Part shown: piece after piece, positions 11,571 through 24,179 of the stretch
How the letters are laid out: each line of letters opens with the position of its first letter
How positions within the stretch are numbered: position 1 is the stretch's first letter
Source of the DNA: Uranotaenia lowii
Taxonomy: Eukaryota > Arthropoda > Insecta > Diptera > Culicidae
NCBI RefSeq assembly: GCF_029784155.1
Contig: NC_073692.1
Span: forward strand, 278,028,413 to 278,092,412
Length of the DNA: 64,000 nucleotides
Direction: 5' to 3'
Position numbers and translations under genes: made by a program
Notes under the pieces: generated by a model
Seen by the model: the letters and a program-made list of their open reading frames with translations, nothing else
Databases searched by the model: none
What the model was told of the DNA's origin: nothing

Positions 11571-14500
11571 CAGGGGCGGTCCTAGAGCTGGCTCTTGGGG
11601 GGGGGTGATTTTTCAATTTTCAAAAATCAGTCAATATAAAGGAACGTTAATATCTAGTGAAAAAACAATCATTTGAGTGAGCGGAAGTAGCAGGGAGGGG
11701 TTGCGGGGGGGGATGGTCAGTAGCAAATGAGTCTACAATATAAGCTGCACACTGCTCCTCCTACCCCCATGAATTTCAATGAACAACATGTATTTAAACA
11801 AGAGATGAATAATGAAAACTTTATTAAAGTTTCTCTATTTACTCATTTCAATATTCTTCTACACTACTTACACATCCTTTTATTTAACAACCAGTGAATC
11901 TTTAATATCCACTGCGGAAAAATGTTGATAATTTTTTTTTAATTTGTAGGTATATCTGGCGTTTTAAAATTGACACTTCAAGAGCTCTTTAAAGAATTTC
12001 TCGTTTTGAATGTAATTTTTTCAATGAAAATAATACGTTGTTGAGAGATGAAAATGTAGACAAAAATATTCAAACTATCTTATTTTTTTCCCTCAGCTTC
12101 TAAATATAAGCCCTCTGGTATTTTATAATTTATCGGAACTATTTCACTTTTCACCGATAAGGTCGATAAACTAATAAACAAATATAACTAACGGACATTG
12201 AATACTTCATTGGGGTATTTTACTGAATCGTGATTTGTAAATTTAGTATTATTTTTTTTCAAATTTTGAAACACAATATATAAAATCAACACTTTAAATA
12301 TAAATTAAGTAGAAAAACCGTTTATCAAAATCAGTTTCTAAATATGAAGCTTCTGGAACCTAATTTTATTAGATTTGCTCTTGTATTTAAAGTTATCATT
12401 AAAAATTTTCAATTTTAATTGTACTATTTACAACAAATAATTTACAATAAAAAATGATTAATCTTTTTCATTGTTCATGTAGGTACCTTCACATAATTCC
12501 TAATTTTTAAATAATTTTGAACTATAAAAAATTATGAAGTGAAGGAATAATTCTGAATGTAATCCTTTTTTTTTAGTGAAGAGTATCAATCATTTGCAAT
12601 TGAAATGGCCAAGCTTTCAGATTCAGAATATCAAACCTTAAGCTAAATTTTAACTTAAAATTTCAATATTATTGTGTAGATAAGCTGAAAGCACTAAAAG
12701 ATCTTCTGACTGTTTAGCATAATAGATTGCCTTGTTGCCGGAAAAATATTGGAATGATAAGGGGATAGTTTTAATTCATAAGGGAAAAATTAAACGGAGG
12801 CAAACTGATTTTGGAAGATTTTTGCGTCTCAAACTCGATGTTTTTGTCAGACTTTTTCTCCCCTTCTTATTCTCTGGCATTTATTAATTTTAAAACTTAG
12901 CAGTAGAGTGACATCGATCAATGATAATTGATGAAGTAACTAACCTACATGAACAACAAAAATATGTGAAATCTTTTCATTATCCTTTATTCATTCAACG
13001 ATACAGATTAGAGGGAAGAATGGCAAAAAGTAACAAACTCCAGGAAAAAAATACATATTTCATCCAGATATTCATCTTATTTTACAAAATGGGGCAAGAT
13101 ACTTACTTCTATCAGTTTTTCTCATGGTAAATTACTCACAGTCTTCATGAAAATTGATCATTAAGTTAAAACCTGTTTTCTTGTTATATTCTATACTTTT
13201 TCTAAAAAGTGCAAAAAAATTATTTATAAACCTTGTATTTCAAAATTTATACGAGAATCAAGAACTGATAAAAAAATACAAATTTGCATTTAGTGCTCCG
13301 AAATAAGTCGAAATCAGTTTTCAAATTCTTTGCACCTCGAAAAATACGAGTTTTGTTTCCTTGTGTTAAAGTTTTGAATGCAGATTTTGGGTTCTGGAGA
13401 TGAATTTGAAGCTCTATCGCCAACACCAATTCCTTCAGCTGGAATCAGCTTTTATATATACTTTTTTGTTCCTTATTGGCTCTAAAAACTCATAGAGAAC
13501 GCACGCGAGTCATAACATGTGATCTCCTTTTTCGATTAATTGTTTCTGAAATCTCTTGAAAAGATTTTTTAAAATTAAAACTTTTACTACGAATATTTTA
13601 TATTCGATTTCTGTTTGGCAGTACTTGATTTTTTTGGTCATCCATAATATGAATGTTTGATGTGATACATTTCAAACAGAGTTCAATAAAAACAGATCTG
13701 AAATTTAAATTTTTGTTTATGAATTTCATAATATAGGTTATTTATTTTATGTTTATAATTCATAATTCAATAGTGGAAAATTGAGGGTGAAAAAACTCGC
13801 GAAAGAGAATCTTCACTGTGATTCAGAACCTGAATTCTTATTTTGCAATAAGTCTAGAATTCCTTGTAAACGCTAGCGAAAATAGCTCTTCTTTAGATTT
13901 TAAAATGAGGTAAGCATAAGACATCTGGTATGACCTTATAAAGTTTAAAAATTCTCAATAAACCAGATGTAAACAAAAGAAAAAAACAAAATTTTAAATT
14001 CAAATTTATATTCAAATTTCTGATATGTATTAGTTTTTTTTTCTTTAAGTGAAGTTACATTAGATTGATTTTTCCTGATTCTGAATTGATGATTTTCCTT
14101 CGATTTAAAAAATATTTTGAAATACAAAAAACCAAATGGGAAGCTTTTCGCTGCTCAAAACTTCATCAAAAATGAATTTAATGCGGCATAAACACTTGTT
14201 GTTTATAACGATTGAATTTGTTTAGTGAAATATTGGTGACTAAAAGACAAAAATAAAGATTAGGAAGTTAGATAGTCAATTGAAATCATACGTTTCTTTA
14301 ACCCCTACTGGAAAACTGATCACTGTGATGGATAATTTGACTAAAATTTAAATTTCTTACAATAAAGGTAATTTAACACTTGAAGGCCAAAGGTTTTTTT
14401 TACTTCTTAGAACGACCAAGATCTGTTAATCCATAAAAAATGGTAGAAATTTAAAAAAATAAAGAAAATTTAAATTCACATGATTCCGTACGTTTATAGT

Positions 14501-15110
14501 TTAATGTTTTTATTTATTGTTTCCTTCTACATCTGAGCAAATAAAAAAGAAACTGCATATTGAAGGTAATAAATGTATGATGACAACAGAACAAATATTT
14601 CAAGTATTTCAGTGTTATAACCATATTCACCCCCCTATATGACTTTTTCCAATTTATCATTTTATTAAAATTCAAAACAAAATCAACAGTTTAGAAGCTC
14701 TGAATAATCGTGTTAATTTAGGTATATGAGGGAAATTAGTGACAATTTTAAAAAAATTGTCCCTACATTTCTTTAAAAGTACATTCAAAATCAACACTCA
14801 ACAACACACTTTTTTTTGAGTTACTTGGTATAATTCAGTCCAGAGAATCACAAGTTACAGCTGCTTGAGTTTGGTGGACCGACTTTTTTCAATATTTAGC
14901 CTTTTAAGTGATAAATTAACTGTTTTGCAGAATAAACACCCCCACGGAGTGGAAAATTTTGAAAATTTAAAAGCACATATACTAAGAAATGTTCAACTTT
15001 TTATAGACATTCAAGCTTTTTCGGGTGTTTTATAACGGTTTTTTACCGCTTGGGGGGGGGGGGGTGATCACCCCGATCACCCCCCCCCCCCCCCCATAGG
15101 ACCGCGCCTG
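11571..15110. mobile_element. 3.5-kb hAT element without coding capacity
   Basis: TIRs are CAGGGGCGGTCCTAG at the left and, read inward from the right, CAGGCGCGGTCCTAT. The 8-base duplication CCCTTAAG at 11563-11570 and 15111-15118 is exact. Terminus and duplication length are diagnostic of hAT. The interior is about 70% A+T with no frame over 70 codons, so there is no transposase: either a long non-autonomous derivative or an autonomous copy decayed beyond recognition. Poly-G/poly-C runs with GTGATCACCCCGATCACCCC lie next to the right TIR. A second copy supplies the right end at 340-609. Confidence 0.92.
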
Positions 15111-15249
15111 CCCTTAAGGCGCATTGATGAAAAGCGCCATATTGAATTTATTAATTTTCAACATTTATTGAAATTGTCAATCGTGAACAAAGATCTGGAT
15201 GAGGAGAAAAACATGTTATGAAATATTTTACTGATTTGAATCAAAGCGA

Positions 15250-17815
15250 AATCACTCTATCAGTGATTTTTGTGAACTTAAAAATGGTTTACATGTTGAA
15301 TCGTTGAACATCTGGAATGCTACCTGTGCCGTAAGTAGTTTCTTAGGGGCAGGTTATTAGTTGCCTGTAGTTAATTGGTAAAAAAATTGAATTCAAATGT
15401 TAAATTCTTTTCAGCTTCCAGAAAACCAAGATTTAGAAATCAGAATACATTCGATTGGTACCAAGGAAGGGTACAGTAATACAATCGATTTTCGAGTGTT
15501 GAGTACAACGTATGAATGCAACAACACCTTAAAGATACGGTCCCAATGAACGTCCACTTTGATAAGCTGTAAGTATTTTAATTTTTTTTAAGCATTGCTC
15601 AAAAGCAAGCTCAAACTCCGCAATTGATTTTTTATATTATAGAGTAATCTGATTTTTAAGTGCATTGAAATGAAACCAAGAAAGATTAATAGGTAATTAA
15701 CGTAGGTACTTACGTAGCCCAACGGTAGCGCTTCTTTTTCTTTTCGGTCTTAAAAACATTATTTAGTTTTTCTAGTTTTTAGGTCAACTCTACCATTTTC
15801 GTTGGTCATCCTATGACTAGCTTCGAATTTCCACCATTTATGATTTTTGAACGTATGTAACGTATGTATACTGTTTTTGGAGTCATCAATTATAGTTTTT
15901 AAAACCATGCCCGTCTTACTTTTGATCGACAAAGCTCTGAAATAAATTTCTCGATAATCTAGACAACACATGCCTGAACTTATTAAACTTACCGTAAAAG
16001 CTTACAGCTTTACTAAACTAGTTCCTTTTTAAAGTTTAAAATAATTGGATGACCGAACCAAAATTCGTCTTGCAAAAAAAAAAATAAACCATCTCGAATA
16101 ATATTCAACGAAAAACAACACTATTCGATATATTCAGGTAGTACGTTACGCGGTCTTTGCATGTATTGTTGGGGAATACAAAAATGTGGAAATGCGTAGA
16201 ATGATTCAGAAAATCATTTCTATATTTTAATACTCCTTAAATGAAAAAATTTACTTTATTTTACTAATTAATAAAATTAATTAAAAAATAAAAAATCACA
16301 AAATTTAAATTAAATCATTACTTTTACATTTTTTTATAAGATTGTTTTCTCTATCCAAAGGATTTTTTCCCACGAAGTTTTATTTTGAACGATTTTTTAA
16401 TCGAGCTTTCTCATTTTACTTGAGAATGATACCTTGGTTTACCATGATTAATTTACAGCCCAGTTTTCTTAAGTTCAACGATGTTTTTCTGCAAGATTTT
16501 TTCGAATATTTCAACGAACTCAAAAAGTTTGAAAACCAAATCCAGTGTATATTGGTTGTTGACGAATGTATCATGATGAAAAAATAGACCAATACATGCA
16601 AAATTAATTGAATGCCATACCTAGTGTACTACGGCAGTTGGGACTATTTTTCGTCAAATCTCGGCTACTGTCAAATCTCGACCCACTGCTAATAAGTTTC
16701 GTTCTCTTCGTCCTAAAATATTTGTCCCACCTTGGTTTTCGAATGGTCGTAAGTAATTTGATTCAAATTCACTTATTTTATTTGTTTAATGAAATGATCA
16801 ATAGATGCTCTAGAATCTATCGAATATCATATTTTCATCTTGCTTCATTCATTTTTCAGATATAATCATCGACATTCAAAGATAAAAAATTTCTCCCATC
16901 AGCCCATTTGTTCTATCAGCTTAAATTGAATGCGATTGTTGGTTGTTTAACTTTTTAAGTTTGGTGTTGGGCTAGCGCACACAAAGATTCCGAGGCTAAA
17001 CTTAACATAAATATTTTATTACTTGCAATTAGCAAATTAGTCTTTTTTACTAACACAATAAGAAAACCGCATTTATCTTATTTAAAAAAAAAGTTCATTA
17101 TACTTGATTTCAGGAAAAAAAATTCTACTGGCCGCTTTGTTTTTAACAGCACCGCCTTCGCCGCTTTTTCTCATGACGGCTCAACTCAGACGAACGTAAA
17201 TATCAACAAGACAACTTCGTTTCGATTTCAGTGGCAGCTTACTGAAAAAGTTATACAATTTACTAGCTCCAACAATGGTAAAATTTTGTCATTTGTGTTT
17301 TCGGATTAGGTGTTTTATTATTCTATGTGTTCTTTTTACAGATGCTGGAACTGGTGACGAGTGATAACAATTTCGAGATCAATGAGTCGGAGGATCCGGC
17401 GAACGACCTGCGGGGCTTTTACGGAAACTCTTACCGTATTAAGTATCGATCATATGCTGCTGTATGTGCAATCGTGCTACAAAAAAGACTCTTCGAGGTT
17501 CCCGATAGACTTCCTTCGAATACATTGGGGCCATTACTGACAACCGAGATCATCGCGTCTTGATTGTGAGTCCAAGTGGGAGAGAACCGTCATGTAATTT
17601 TGGAAACTGGCGATTTTCTAGTTTTGGTAAGTAAACGATTTTCACTTTGGTGGTACAATTCCTGAAAACTATTTTTTTTCTGTCTACAGGAAGAAAAAAG
17701 ACAGGACAAGAATTATGATATCGCTTTCCACATCAAGCAGGGTGCTTCAACAAGTAATAATCGGGTCGAGAATGTTTTGTCGCTATCGGTCGCATCAAGG
17801 ATCTCCGTTGGCTAA
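15250..17815 (+). pseudogene. Five-exon gene remnant inside the CACA-ended element
   Basis: Five stretches have readable protein and canonical borders: to 15330 (|GTAAGT), 15415-15568 (CAG| ... |GTAAGT), 17114-17277 (TTTCAG| ... |GTAAAA), 17342-17626 (TTTACAG| ... |GTAAGT) and 17690-17815 (TCTACAG| to TAA). Readable segments include SLNIWNATCA joining LPENQDLEIRIHSIGTKEGY in phase, then VFNSTAFAAFSHDGSTQTN, TTSFRFQWQLTEKVIQF, ESEDPANDLRGFYGNSYR and DHRVLIVSPSGREPS. At least one stop and two frameshifts break it. I recognise no transposase motif, so it may be the element's own protein or a captured host gene. A further region at 16342-16860 (VVDECIMMKK) may belong. Confidence 0.55.
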
Positions 17816-17940
17816 TGATCTGCTATTTCTTATACGTTTTGGTGCTACGTGATAAATTGATTGTATTGTCACTACACTTCACTAAAAATATCCTCATGAG
17901 CAAGCAGATCTGTTCAAACAACCATTAATTTTGTTAACTA

Positions 17941-20062
17941 GGGTAAGTGAGCCTTAACTTGGCATGCTCCTTATCTTGGCATGCCAAAATGCATTTTGGT
18001 AATTTACATGTCAAACATATTCCTAAAAATATAAAATAAATCAAACATAAAAGAAAATCGCATTTGTCTACATTCTGCGTAGCATTTGTCCGCAATTGAA
18101 TCCAATTAACTGCGTAATAATTTTTTTCACATGACGAACTGGAAGTAAAATTACGATTTTCGGAAAAAATCTGAAATGAACCTACCTTGCTAGTGCATCT
18201 GCCACCTTCGGATCGATTTTAAAAATACACTTCCCTATGAAAAAATCTCTAAAAAATACCGTTGGTTACAGCAAAACGTGGCAAAAAATATAAAATTACA
18301 ACCTACTCCAAACAACGTACATATTCGATCTAAAATTGAAGAAAATATAAACATTTTTTTCGCCTAATCTTGGCATGAAATTCCACTAACTGAGGTTTGT
18401 ATGTATGTGTGAGAACGAAATCAGCAGGCAGACGGAAGCCGGCAGCCGGCAGCCGAATCGTCGGCCGTTAGTGCACAGTGGTCTGGAAATTTAAAACCGG
18501 TCGAAAGTAAAAAGAATGATTGAAATAACTTTAAAATACCATTAATTTATTTTGGACTACATATAACCAATTTATTTATCTCTCAAGCGTATTTGGCATC
18601 TTAGTTGGAATTATAATACTAAAAGTTTAGCTGCGCTTTTTTTTGGTAAATTTCTAGAACTTTTCCTCTCAACTTCTGAGCACGAAATCAACAGGATTCG
18701 GATCCGAATCGATATCTTGGATCTCAACGTTGAAGTAATTTCATCCATACCCAAAAAAAAAATCTACAATGGGAAATAAGGTTCAATGTATTTTGATTTC
18801 ATTTTATTTGTGCTGGAGATGGACATTTGCTGTACATATATGTGTCGCTTTGAAAGGAATGGTTGCAAAGTTCAAATTATGACATTCTAAATATTATGTT
18901 TATTAAAAAAAGTAATTGCATTACAATGTTGAAAAATTGTGTTATTAAGAGCTAAATTTTATTGTTTTCAATTTCATGTGAAATCAAAAATAATATTTTG
19001 ACCAAGTTTGTTTTATTTTATGAATCACTGTGCATCAGCAGAGGTGACGACGTTTGTTTTCCGTAGGAAAGGAATATGCGAAAGGAGCGCTGCCGAGTTT
19101 GGATGATGATTTTGCATCATGCAAAATGCAGCTTGAATATCACCCAGCTTGTAAATTTGTTGTTCACTTCCATTGGCTATAGTCCCCAAACGAACGAGTG
19201 AGATGCAATCTATTTCTATCAGGCTAGCTGGAGTGAGCGATAGTTTGTCTTGTTTTGCTATCCGGGAGTACGCAAACGATTGCTAGAAAATTCCTAAGGG
19301 CGACATTTTAAATATGTAGGTATGATTCAAAGAATCGTTCGCTTACTTGAGTTTTAGCTTTAGCTTGCTTCTTGCTTCGGTCATAATGGTTTTTAAAATG
19401 TCTCTCCTCCTTTTATAGGAGTGGAATAAAAAAATATGAACATTCACTATCGTATGTTAACTTCAATGGAAACAGATCTATCATGATTTCATTTTAAAAT
19501 TGAACAAACGATTTGTTTGCTCGGTTAATAAACATATTTATGTTAACCAATGCAATATTTTGGAACCTATTTGTTCTAGATTGTCATTCTGAAATTTTAA
19601 ACACACCAAAAACTGAAACAAACAAGTGAAAAGTTACGTAAGATTATAATTCTGCACGCAAATATCAATTCAAAAAACTGGTTGACATTTCGTACTTTCG
19701 ACTTTTTGAAAACAACACAGAACATTGTTGTGCTTCCTTCCAGGATATTATCAACGAATTCGTGGGGGCTGTTGTTGTATTAGTGAGGCAAATTTCTTCT
19801 AGAGGCGGCCAATTTAAGGAACTCATAAAGGGCCACAATTCGGAACGGGGGCCACAATAAGGAGCATTTTAATCAATAGTTTGATCAGGTTTATCTCAAA
19901 TTATCCACCGCTTTAAAGCTAAGACATATTTTTACAACATTTCAGGCTAGTAAGCAATCATATTTGTCGAAGGACTTTTGAAGGTTCATATTACAGGAAG
20001 ACTACAATCATGGGAAATATAGTCAACCATGCCTTAGGGGCCAAGTTCGGGTACATTTACCC
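17941..20062. mobile_element. 2.1-kb GGGTAA-TIR element in a TA target
   Basis: Left end GGGTAAGTGAGCCTTAACTT and right end, inward, GGGTAAATGTACCCGAACTT. TA flanks it at 17939-17940 and 20063-20064. The TIRs continue to TTGGC. The interior has no frame of note and includes a short GCCGGCAGCCGGCAGCCG run near 18437. TA target and TIR design fit a Tc1/mariner-superfamily non-autonomous element. It lies within the CACA-ended element and is therefore younger than it. Confidence 0.8.
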
Positions 20063-20299
20063 TAAATCTCAAAATTTAAAACCAATTTAGTAACCAGAAA
20101 AAAACCTTATAATAAAATAATGGACAAATCGCTATTGTACTTCTCGAAACATCGGTGTTTTTATTTCGAATTCATGAAACTGCCTATAAAAACTGATTTT
20201 TAATACGAACCAAAACTGAGACGAGGCTGAAAATGTAAACCTACTATAAGCAAAAACAGACATGTAATTTCACTCTGTATGTCAAAAAAATGGTTGTAT

Positions 20300-20532
20300 G
20301 TATTTTTACTTTTCAAGCAGAATTACATGAAATGACATGTTTCATCACATGCCATTAGCCGATTTCCTTCTACCCATGAAGATGCATGTAATGTTACAAG
20401 GATTTTGCTATGTGTGTTTTTTTACTTTTCAAGCAAGTTTACATGAAATGGCATGTTTTATCGCATTCAATTAGCCGATTCCCTTCTACCCATGCAGTTG
20501 CATGTAATGTTACAAGGATTTTTCTAAGTGTG
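20300..20532. repeat. Two 116-bp subterminal repeat units of the CACA-ended element
   Basis: Units 20300-20416 and 20417-20532 share TTACTTTTCAAGCA, ATGAAATG(A/G)CATGTTT, TTAGCCGATT, CTTCTACCCATG, GCATGTAATGTTACAAGGAT and end in GTGTG. The outer unit forms the right terminus. Repeated subterminal motifs of this kind usually act as transposase-binding sites (inference). Confidence 0.75.
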
Positions 20533-20571
20533 TACGTCAAAGCCGACTACAAGCAGCTTCCGGGACAGGAG

Positions 20572-21483
20572 CAGAGTGACAAATATTCATTTCAATCATT
20601 GAAAGCCGAACGCAACACAAACTCAAAGTCGCGCAACACTTATTCCTGTCACAATGAAGCTTTTCGACTTTCAAGCTCACATGAAGCTATAGTTGCTGTC
20701 AGTCTTTTCCAATCGAACGAATGTTAGCCTGGCTTTCAGTCCAATAGGAATGAAAGCTGGAAACCGCCTTTCAATTTTCGATGACTGTGTGCGCTGTTCA
20801 TATTCATATTCATTTGACAGGCAGACATTTTCAGTCATGAAGGAATGAAAGAGCGCCAAGGAAGGCTTTAAAACAGCAACAACAACTAACACTGCTGTGC
20901 GGTGGTGTAAAGGACATGATGCGGTGTATGCATATTTGATTGCACACAACATTTTTTTGATGTGTGTTACTTTCTGTTATAAACTCGGAATTAAGGATAG
21001 TTTTGGCATACACATACATATATCTTATCAATTCAAGCTATATTAAGTAGAAATTCATAATATAAACAAATAAACATTAAAAACATGGTTGGATATTTTT
21101 CTTTTAGAAAAATAATTATCTTCTAACTATATCCTCAGTAGGCGACGGACCACACGATTTCGATTACAGATATCATATCGTACATCTTGTAGTGCCCGAT
21201 TATTCTGAATATGATAGAGAAAAACTATTCAGGAAGTGAAAATTTCCATCAAAGACCTGCAAAAATATTCATGTACAAAAACTTCAATCATTTTCAATTG
21301 AATATGATTGGAGCGGCTTTCAAATGAATTTGAAAGGATTTTGACTGGAAATGAATACGGTAAAAAGCTCCTTTACTTTGAAAGATACAAATATGAAAGC
21401 TGTTTAAAAGCTTTGACTTTGAAAGACAGGATGCTGTCAGTTAAGTGAAGATTGAGCTTTGACTGTGAAAATTTTGAACACTG
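20572..21483. mobile_element. 0.9-kb hAT MITE with TTGAAAG subterminal motifs
   Basis: Ends CAGAGTGACAAATATT and, inward from the right, CAGTGTTCAAAATTTT. The exact 8-base duplication GACAGGAG lies at 20564-20571 and 21484-21491. The uninterrupted DD37E copy at 61970 has this octamer once. Many GAAAGC / CTTTCAA motifs in both orientations crowd both ends, as in many hAT elements. No coding sequence. Confidence 0.88.
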
Positions 21484-21498
21484 GACAGGAGTTTTATA

Positions 21499-22826
21499 AA
21501 GCTTAGTTCTTTTAGAAATGGGACAGTTACGAATGCGTGTATCTCGAAAACCATTCGTTTGATCTAAATACTTTCTATGGAGGAAATGAAGGTAATCTTA
21601 TGATAATTCATGAAAAAATTTGAAAAAAAATATTTATCTTTTTTTGTAAGAAAAAAATGTACTTTATTCTTGGTACCTCCCATCGGCTGGCGCACACTTT
21701 TATCATTCATGATATTGATCAGTTTTTCAAACTTATACTTCGCCTTATCTGAATTTTAGATTGCTACAACCTTCTCCTTTAATTTCTGCTACTTTTCGGT
21801 TGAATACTTCTCTTTTAAAAGAAACTGAGGGCAATTTAGTGATAAAGCTGTTTCGAAATAAACAAAACTTGATTATTTTTAGCAACTTTAAAGCGTTTTT
21901 AATGCAAATTCCGCTGGCAAAATCTGACAATAACGAAGTGAAACCATCATTAGATTGAAGTTCAAGTATAATTGGTTAGTATAGATCGGAGGTTGTGAAG
22001 TGTACATACAAGATTACTCTTTTTAGGCTTTAAAAAACAGCGAAAAGCAAAGTTTTCGTTTTGAAAATTGTTGTTTTTTTTTCACAGGAGCAGAATTTGG
22101 GCAAATTATTTTATTTTATACAAAACAACTAGCAAATACATTCTTTGATATGCTCGGGACCTTGCCACGAGCAGACATGGTATAGGATTCAAATGCTGGA
22201 ATTTGTTGTAAATAGGGTATTTCATAAGTTTTGTCGTTAATCAAACATCATCTTTCCCATTGTCTCTGTGCTGGCTGTACAGCTTACGAGTTCTGGAAGT
22301 AGCAAAACATTATTTTTTGAGGTTGGGTTTGATTGACTCATAACAAGGCAACACTTTCAGCTTATCGGAGAAATTTTTTTTGGACATTTCAGCGATCCAC
22401 CCTTAGTTTTTCGCTTATTCCAAATTAAAAATGCTGGTATGAGACTTGACTTTCCAGATGACCCTTAATCATAGTTGTTGATCATGTTTTTCACCTCAAT
22501 GCTTGATTTGAACTTTGTGGACATTTTTGACAGTGTTTGCATACTTTTCCACCACTCACACACATTAATTCTTTGAATAGTCAACGGTTTTGTCAGCCAT
22601 CAATTCGATTATGATGGATTTTGAAGGAAAGTGTGCAAAATTATTTTTTCCATTTTTTCTTGCATCGTAAATATCTCAAAAACGCGTAAATTTAAAATTT
22701 TGAAAAAAATAGGTCGGATAGTACTTTTCACAGGCAGCAAAATGCTGTCAAAATTTTGAATGTCCGATTACTAGTTAACGAGCTATAAGCAAAAGAAAGT
22801 GTCCCATTTCTAAAAGAACTAAGCTT
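21499..22826. mobile_element. 1.33-kb AAGCTTAG-TIR element, copy 1
   Basis: TIRs are AAGCTTAGTTCTTTTAGAAA at the left and the same read inward from the right. TA flanks lie at 21497-21498 and 22827-22828, and one TA is present in the empty DD37E site (GTTTTATACGG). A second copy lies at 48506-51310. No transposase frame. TA target and TIRs fit a Tc1/mariner-superfamily non-autonomous element. Confidence 0.9.
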
Positions 22827-23354
22827 TACGGCAAAGGAAGGGGAAAGGTAGCAGATATTTTCAAGCACATGAAATTGTCAAATTTCGCGAAGAAATATCT
22901 GGTTTGGCAAGCCATCTGCACCTGTGGCTTGAAAATCAGCATTTTCATAGCTTCTGGGACTGTCGACCAAGAAATTTACGTGAAAGAGTGTTTGAATAAA
23001 CGTCTGCTGCCTTTCCTGGAGAAACACGGTTGTTCCGTACTGTTTTAGCCGGATTTGGCATCTTGCCATTACGGTAAAACGGCCATGGAATGGTACGCCA
23101 CCAACAACGTGCAGGTGGTTCCCAAGGACAAGAACCCTCCCTGCACGCCAGAGCTCCGCCCAATTGAGAAAAACTGGGATATTGTCAAGCGGAACCTAAA
23201 GAAGACCAAAAAAAAAACTGCTAAGGACGAACAGCAGTTCAAGGCAAACTGGCTTTCTGCGGCGAAGAAGGTGGACAAGGTTGCTGTACAAAATCTGATG
23301 GAAGGAGTTTAGCGTAAGGCCCGGCAATTTGGATTTGGAAAAGCGGAAGCCTGA
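22827..23354 (+). pseudogene. DD37E transposase, C-terminal part (broken)
   Basis: Continues the catalytic domain: the KGRGKVADIFKHMKLS-like segment, the second catalytic Asp in PDLASCHYGK with a stop in place of the Trp before the Pro, the Glu in ELRPIEKNWD, then the basic C-terminus ending GFGKAEA and a TGA at 23352-23354. The spacing between Asp and Glu is 37 residues. Frameshifts and the stop make it inactive. Confidence 0.85.
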
Positions 23355-23480
23355 CTGAATGTTTTCCTGAATTTCGTACTAATTAAACTTGAAAAAGACA
23401 TTTATTTTGATTTTTTAAATGAAAGATTTCACCGATTTACACGCGTTTTCCCTTGACCAAATTTTGACCGTATCACCCTT

Positions 23481-24179
23481 AATAGTATGGTACACACTCA
23501 TTTGGCGGAACACTTGAAAGTTGTAAAATAGACCCTTTTAGCGAACCCATATTATCTGTCAAATAACAAGTCATTTTGTCGGGTCAATATTACACATAAT
23601 TTCGAACAGCCCGGGTAGACGGGTAGAGACGGGTAGTTTTAGAGCTTGTCAACCGTTCCGTATGAACTTTTAAACAGAAGGCACGGCATGTTCAAATAAA
23701 ATGAATTGACCCGGCGTCAAAAGAAAACCCTATTTAAACTAAAAAGAGTACAAGGGCTTTATATGGAAAAGCAGTTAACCCAGTCTTATCCGGTAACGGA
23801 TCAAAACTACACTATATAGGGTTACGCTATATGAATGTGTATGCGTTTGAATATGGTAGATGTGCAAGACGGGTGCGAATATTTGCATGAAAACGACAAT
23901 TTGGAAAGTTAATGCGAGTGTTTGCTGAGTGACAAGTCGAACAAAATTTTTAATGAGAAGATTAAAAATATGATGAAATTTAAAAAGAAGACGTTTCGAG
24001 TTTCAAACCCATTTGGTAAGAATTGGTTAAAATCTTAATCTTTTTAATACACAAACCGACCGACACAGGCTGGAATGTTACTTGCTTGACAGCAGATACC
24101 TTCTACGGCTTCATAACTGATTCCTTTTTACAAGCTGCTTCTTTGTCTGCCAGTTCCAGCCGCTTCAAAATGATGCCGT
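23481..24179. other. No gene seen
   Basis: Sequence following the right end of the DD37E copy. It contains short GGGTAGACGGGTAGAGACGGGTAG repeats split over 23613-23637 and nothing that I can assign. Confidence 0.45.

Larger units (their letters stand above)
10932..20532 (+). mobile_element. 9.6-kb element with CACA/TGTG ends, TA target and subterminal ACATG(T)AA repeats; superfamily not recognised
   Basis: Starts CACAGAAAAAAAATGTAATG and ends GGATTTTTCTAAGTGTG. TA flanks both ends (10930-10931 and 20533-20534), and comparison with intact DD37E copies shows one TA before insertion. A TAC triplet duplication is equally compatible. Both ends carry many TTTCATGTAAA / TTACATG motifs and a shared CATGGGTAGAAGGGAATC-like block in opposite orientation (about 11060 and 20490). 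Removing the nested hAT and GGGTAA elements leaves a core of about 3.9 kb that holds a multi-exon gene remnant. CAC-type ends with a 2-3 bp target recall CACTA/Chapaev-type transposons, but that is inference. Confidence 0.75.
10503..23480 (+). mobile_element. DD37E mariner, family A, copy 1, split by three large insertions
   Basis: The pieces 10503-10931, 20533-20571, 21492-21498 and 22827-23480 line up end to end with the uninterrupted copy at 47225-48490. The left end is cut at the GT microsatellite (10503), so the left TIR is missing. The right TIR (GACCGTATCACCCTT) ends at 23480. Inserted in it are the CACA-ended element (10932-20532), a hAT MITE (20572-21483) and the AAGCTTAG element (21499-22826). 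The N-terminal coding part also has a deletion of roughly 90 bases just after the codons for KEEEQ. It is an old, dead copy. Confidence 0.88.

Noticed and set aside
18476..19016. CACAGTGGTCTGG ... GAATCACTGTG, a second possible Transib-like pair inside the GGGTAA element
   Set aside because: The heptamer is present at both ends, but the flanking pentamers (TAGTG and CATCA) do not match and the inner TIR similarity is weak; likely chance.
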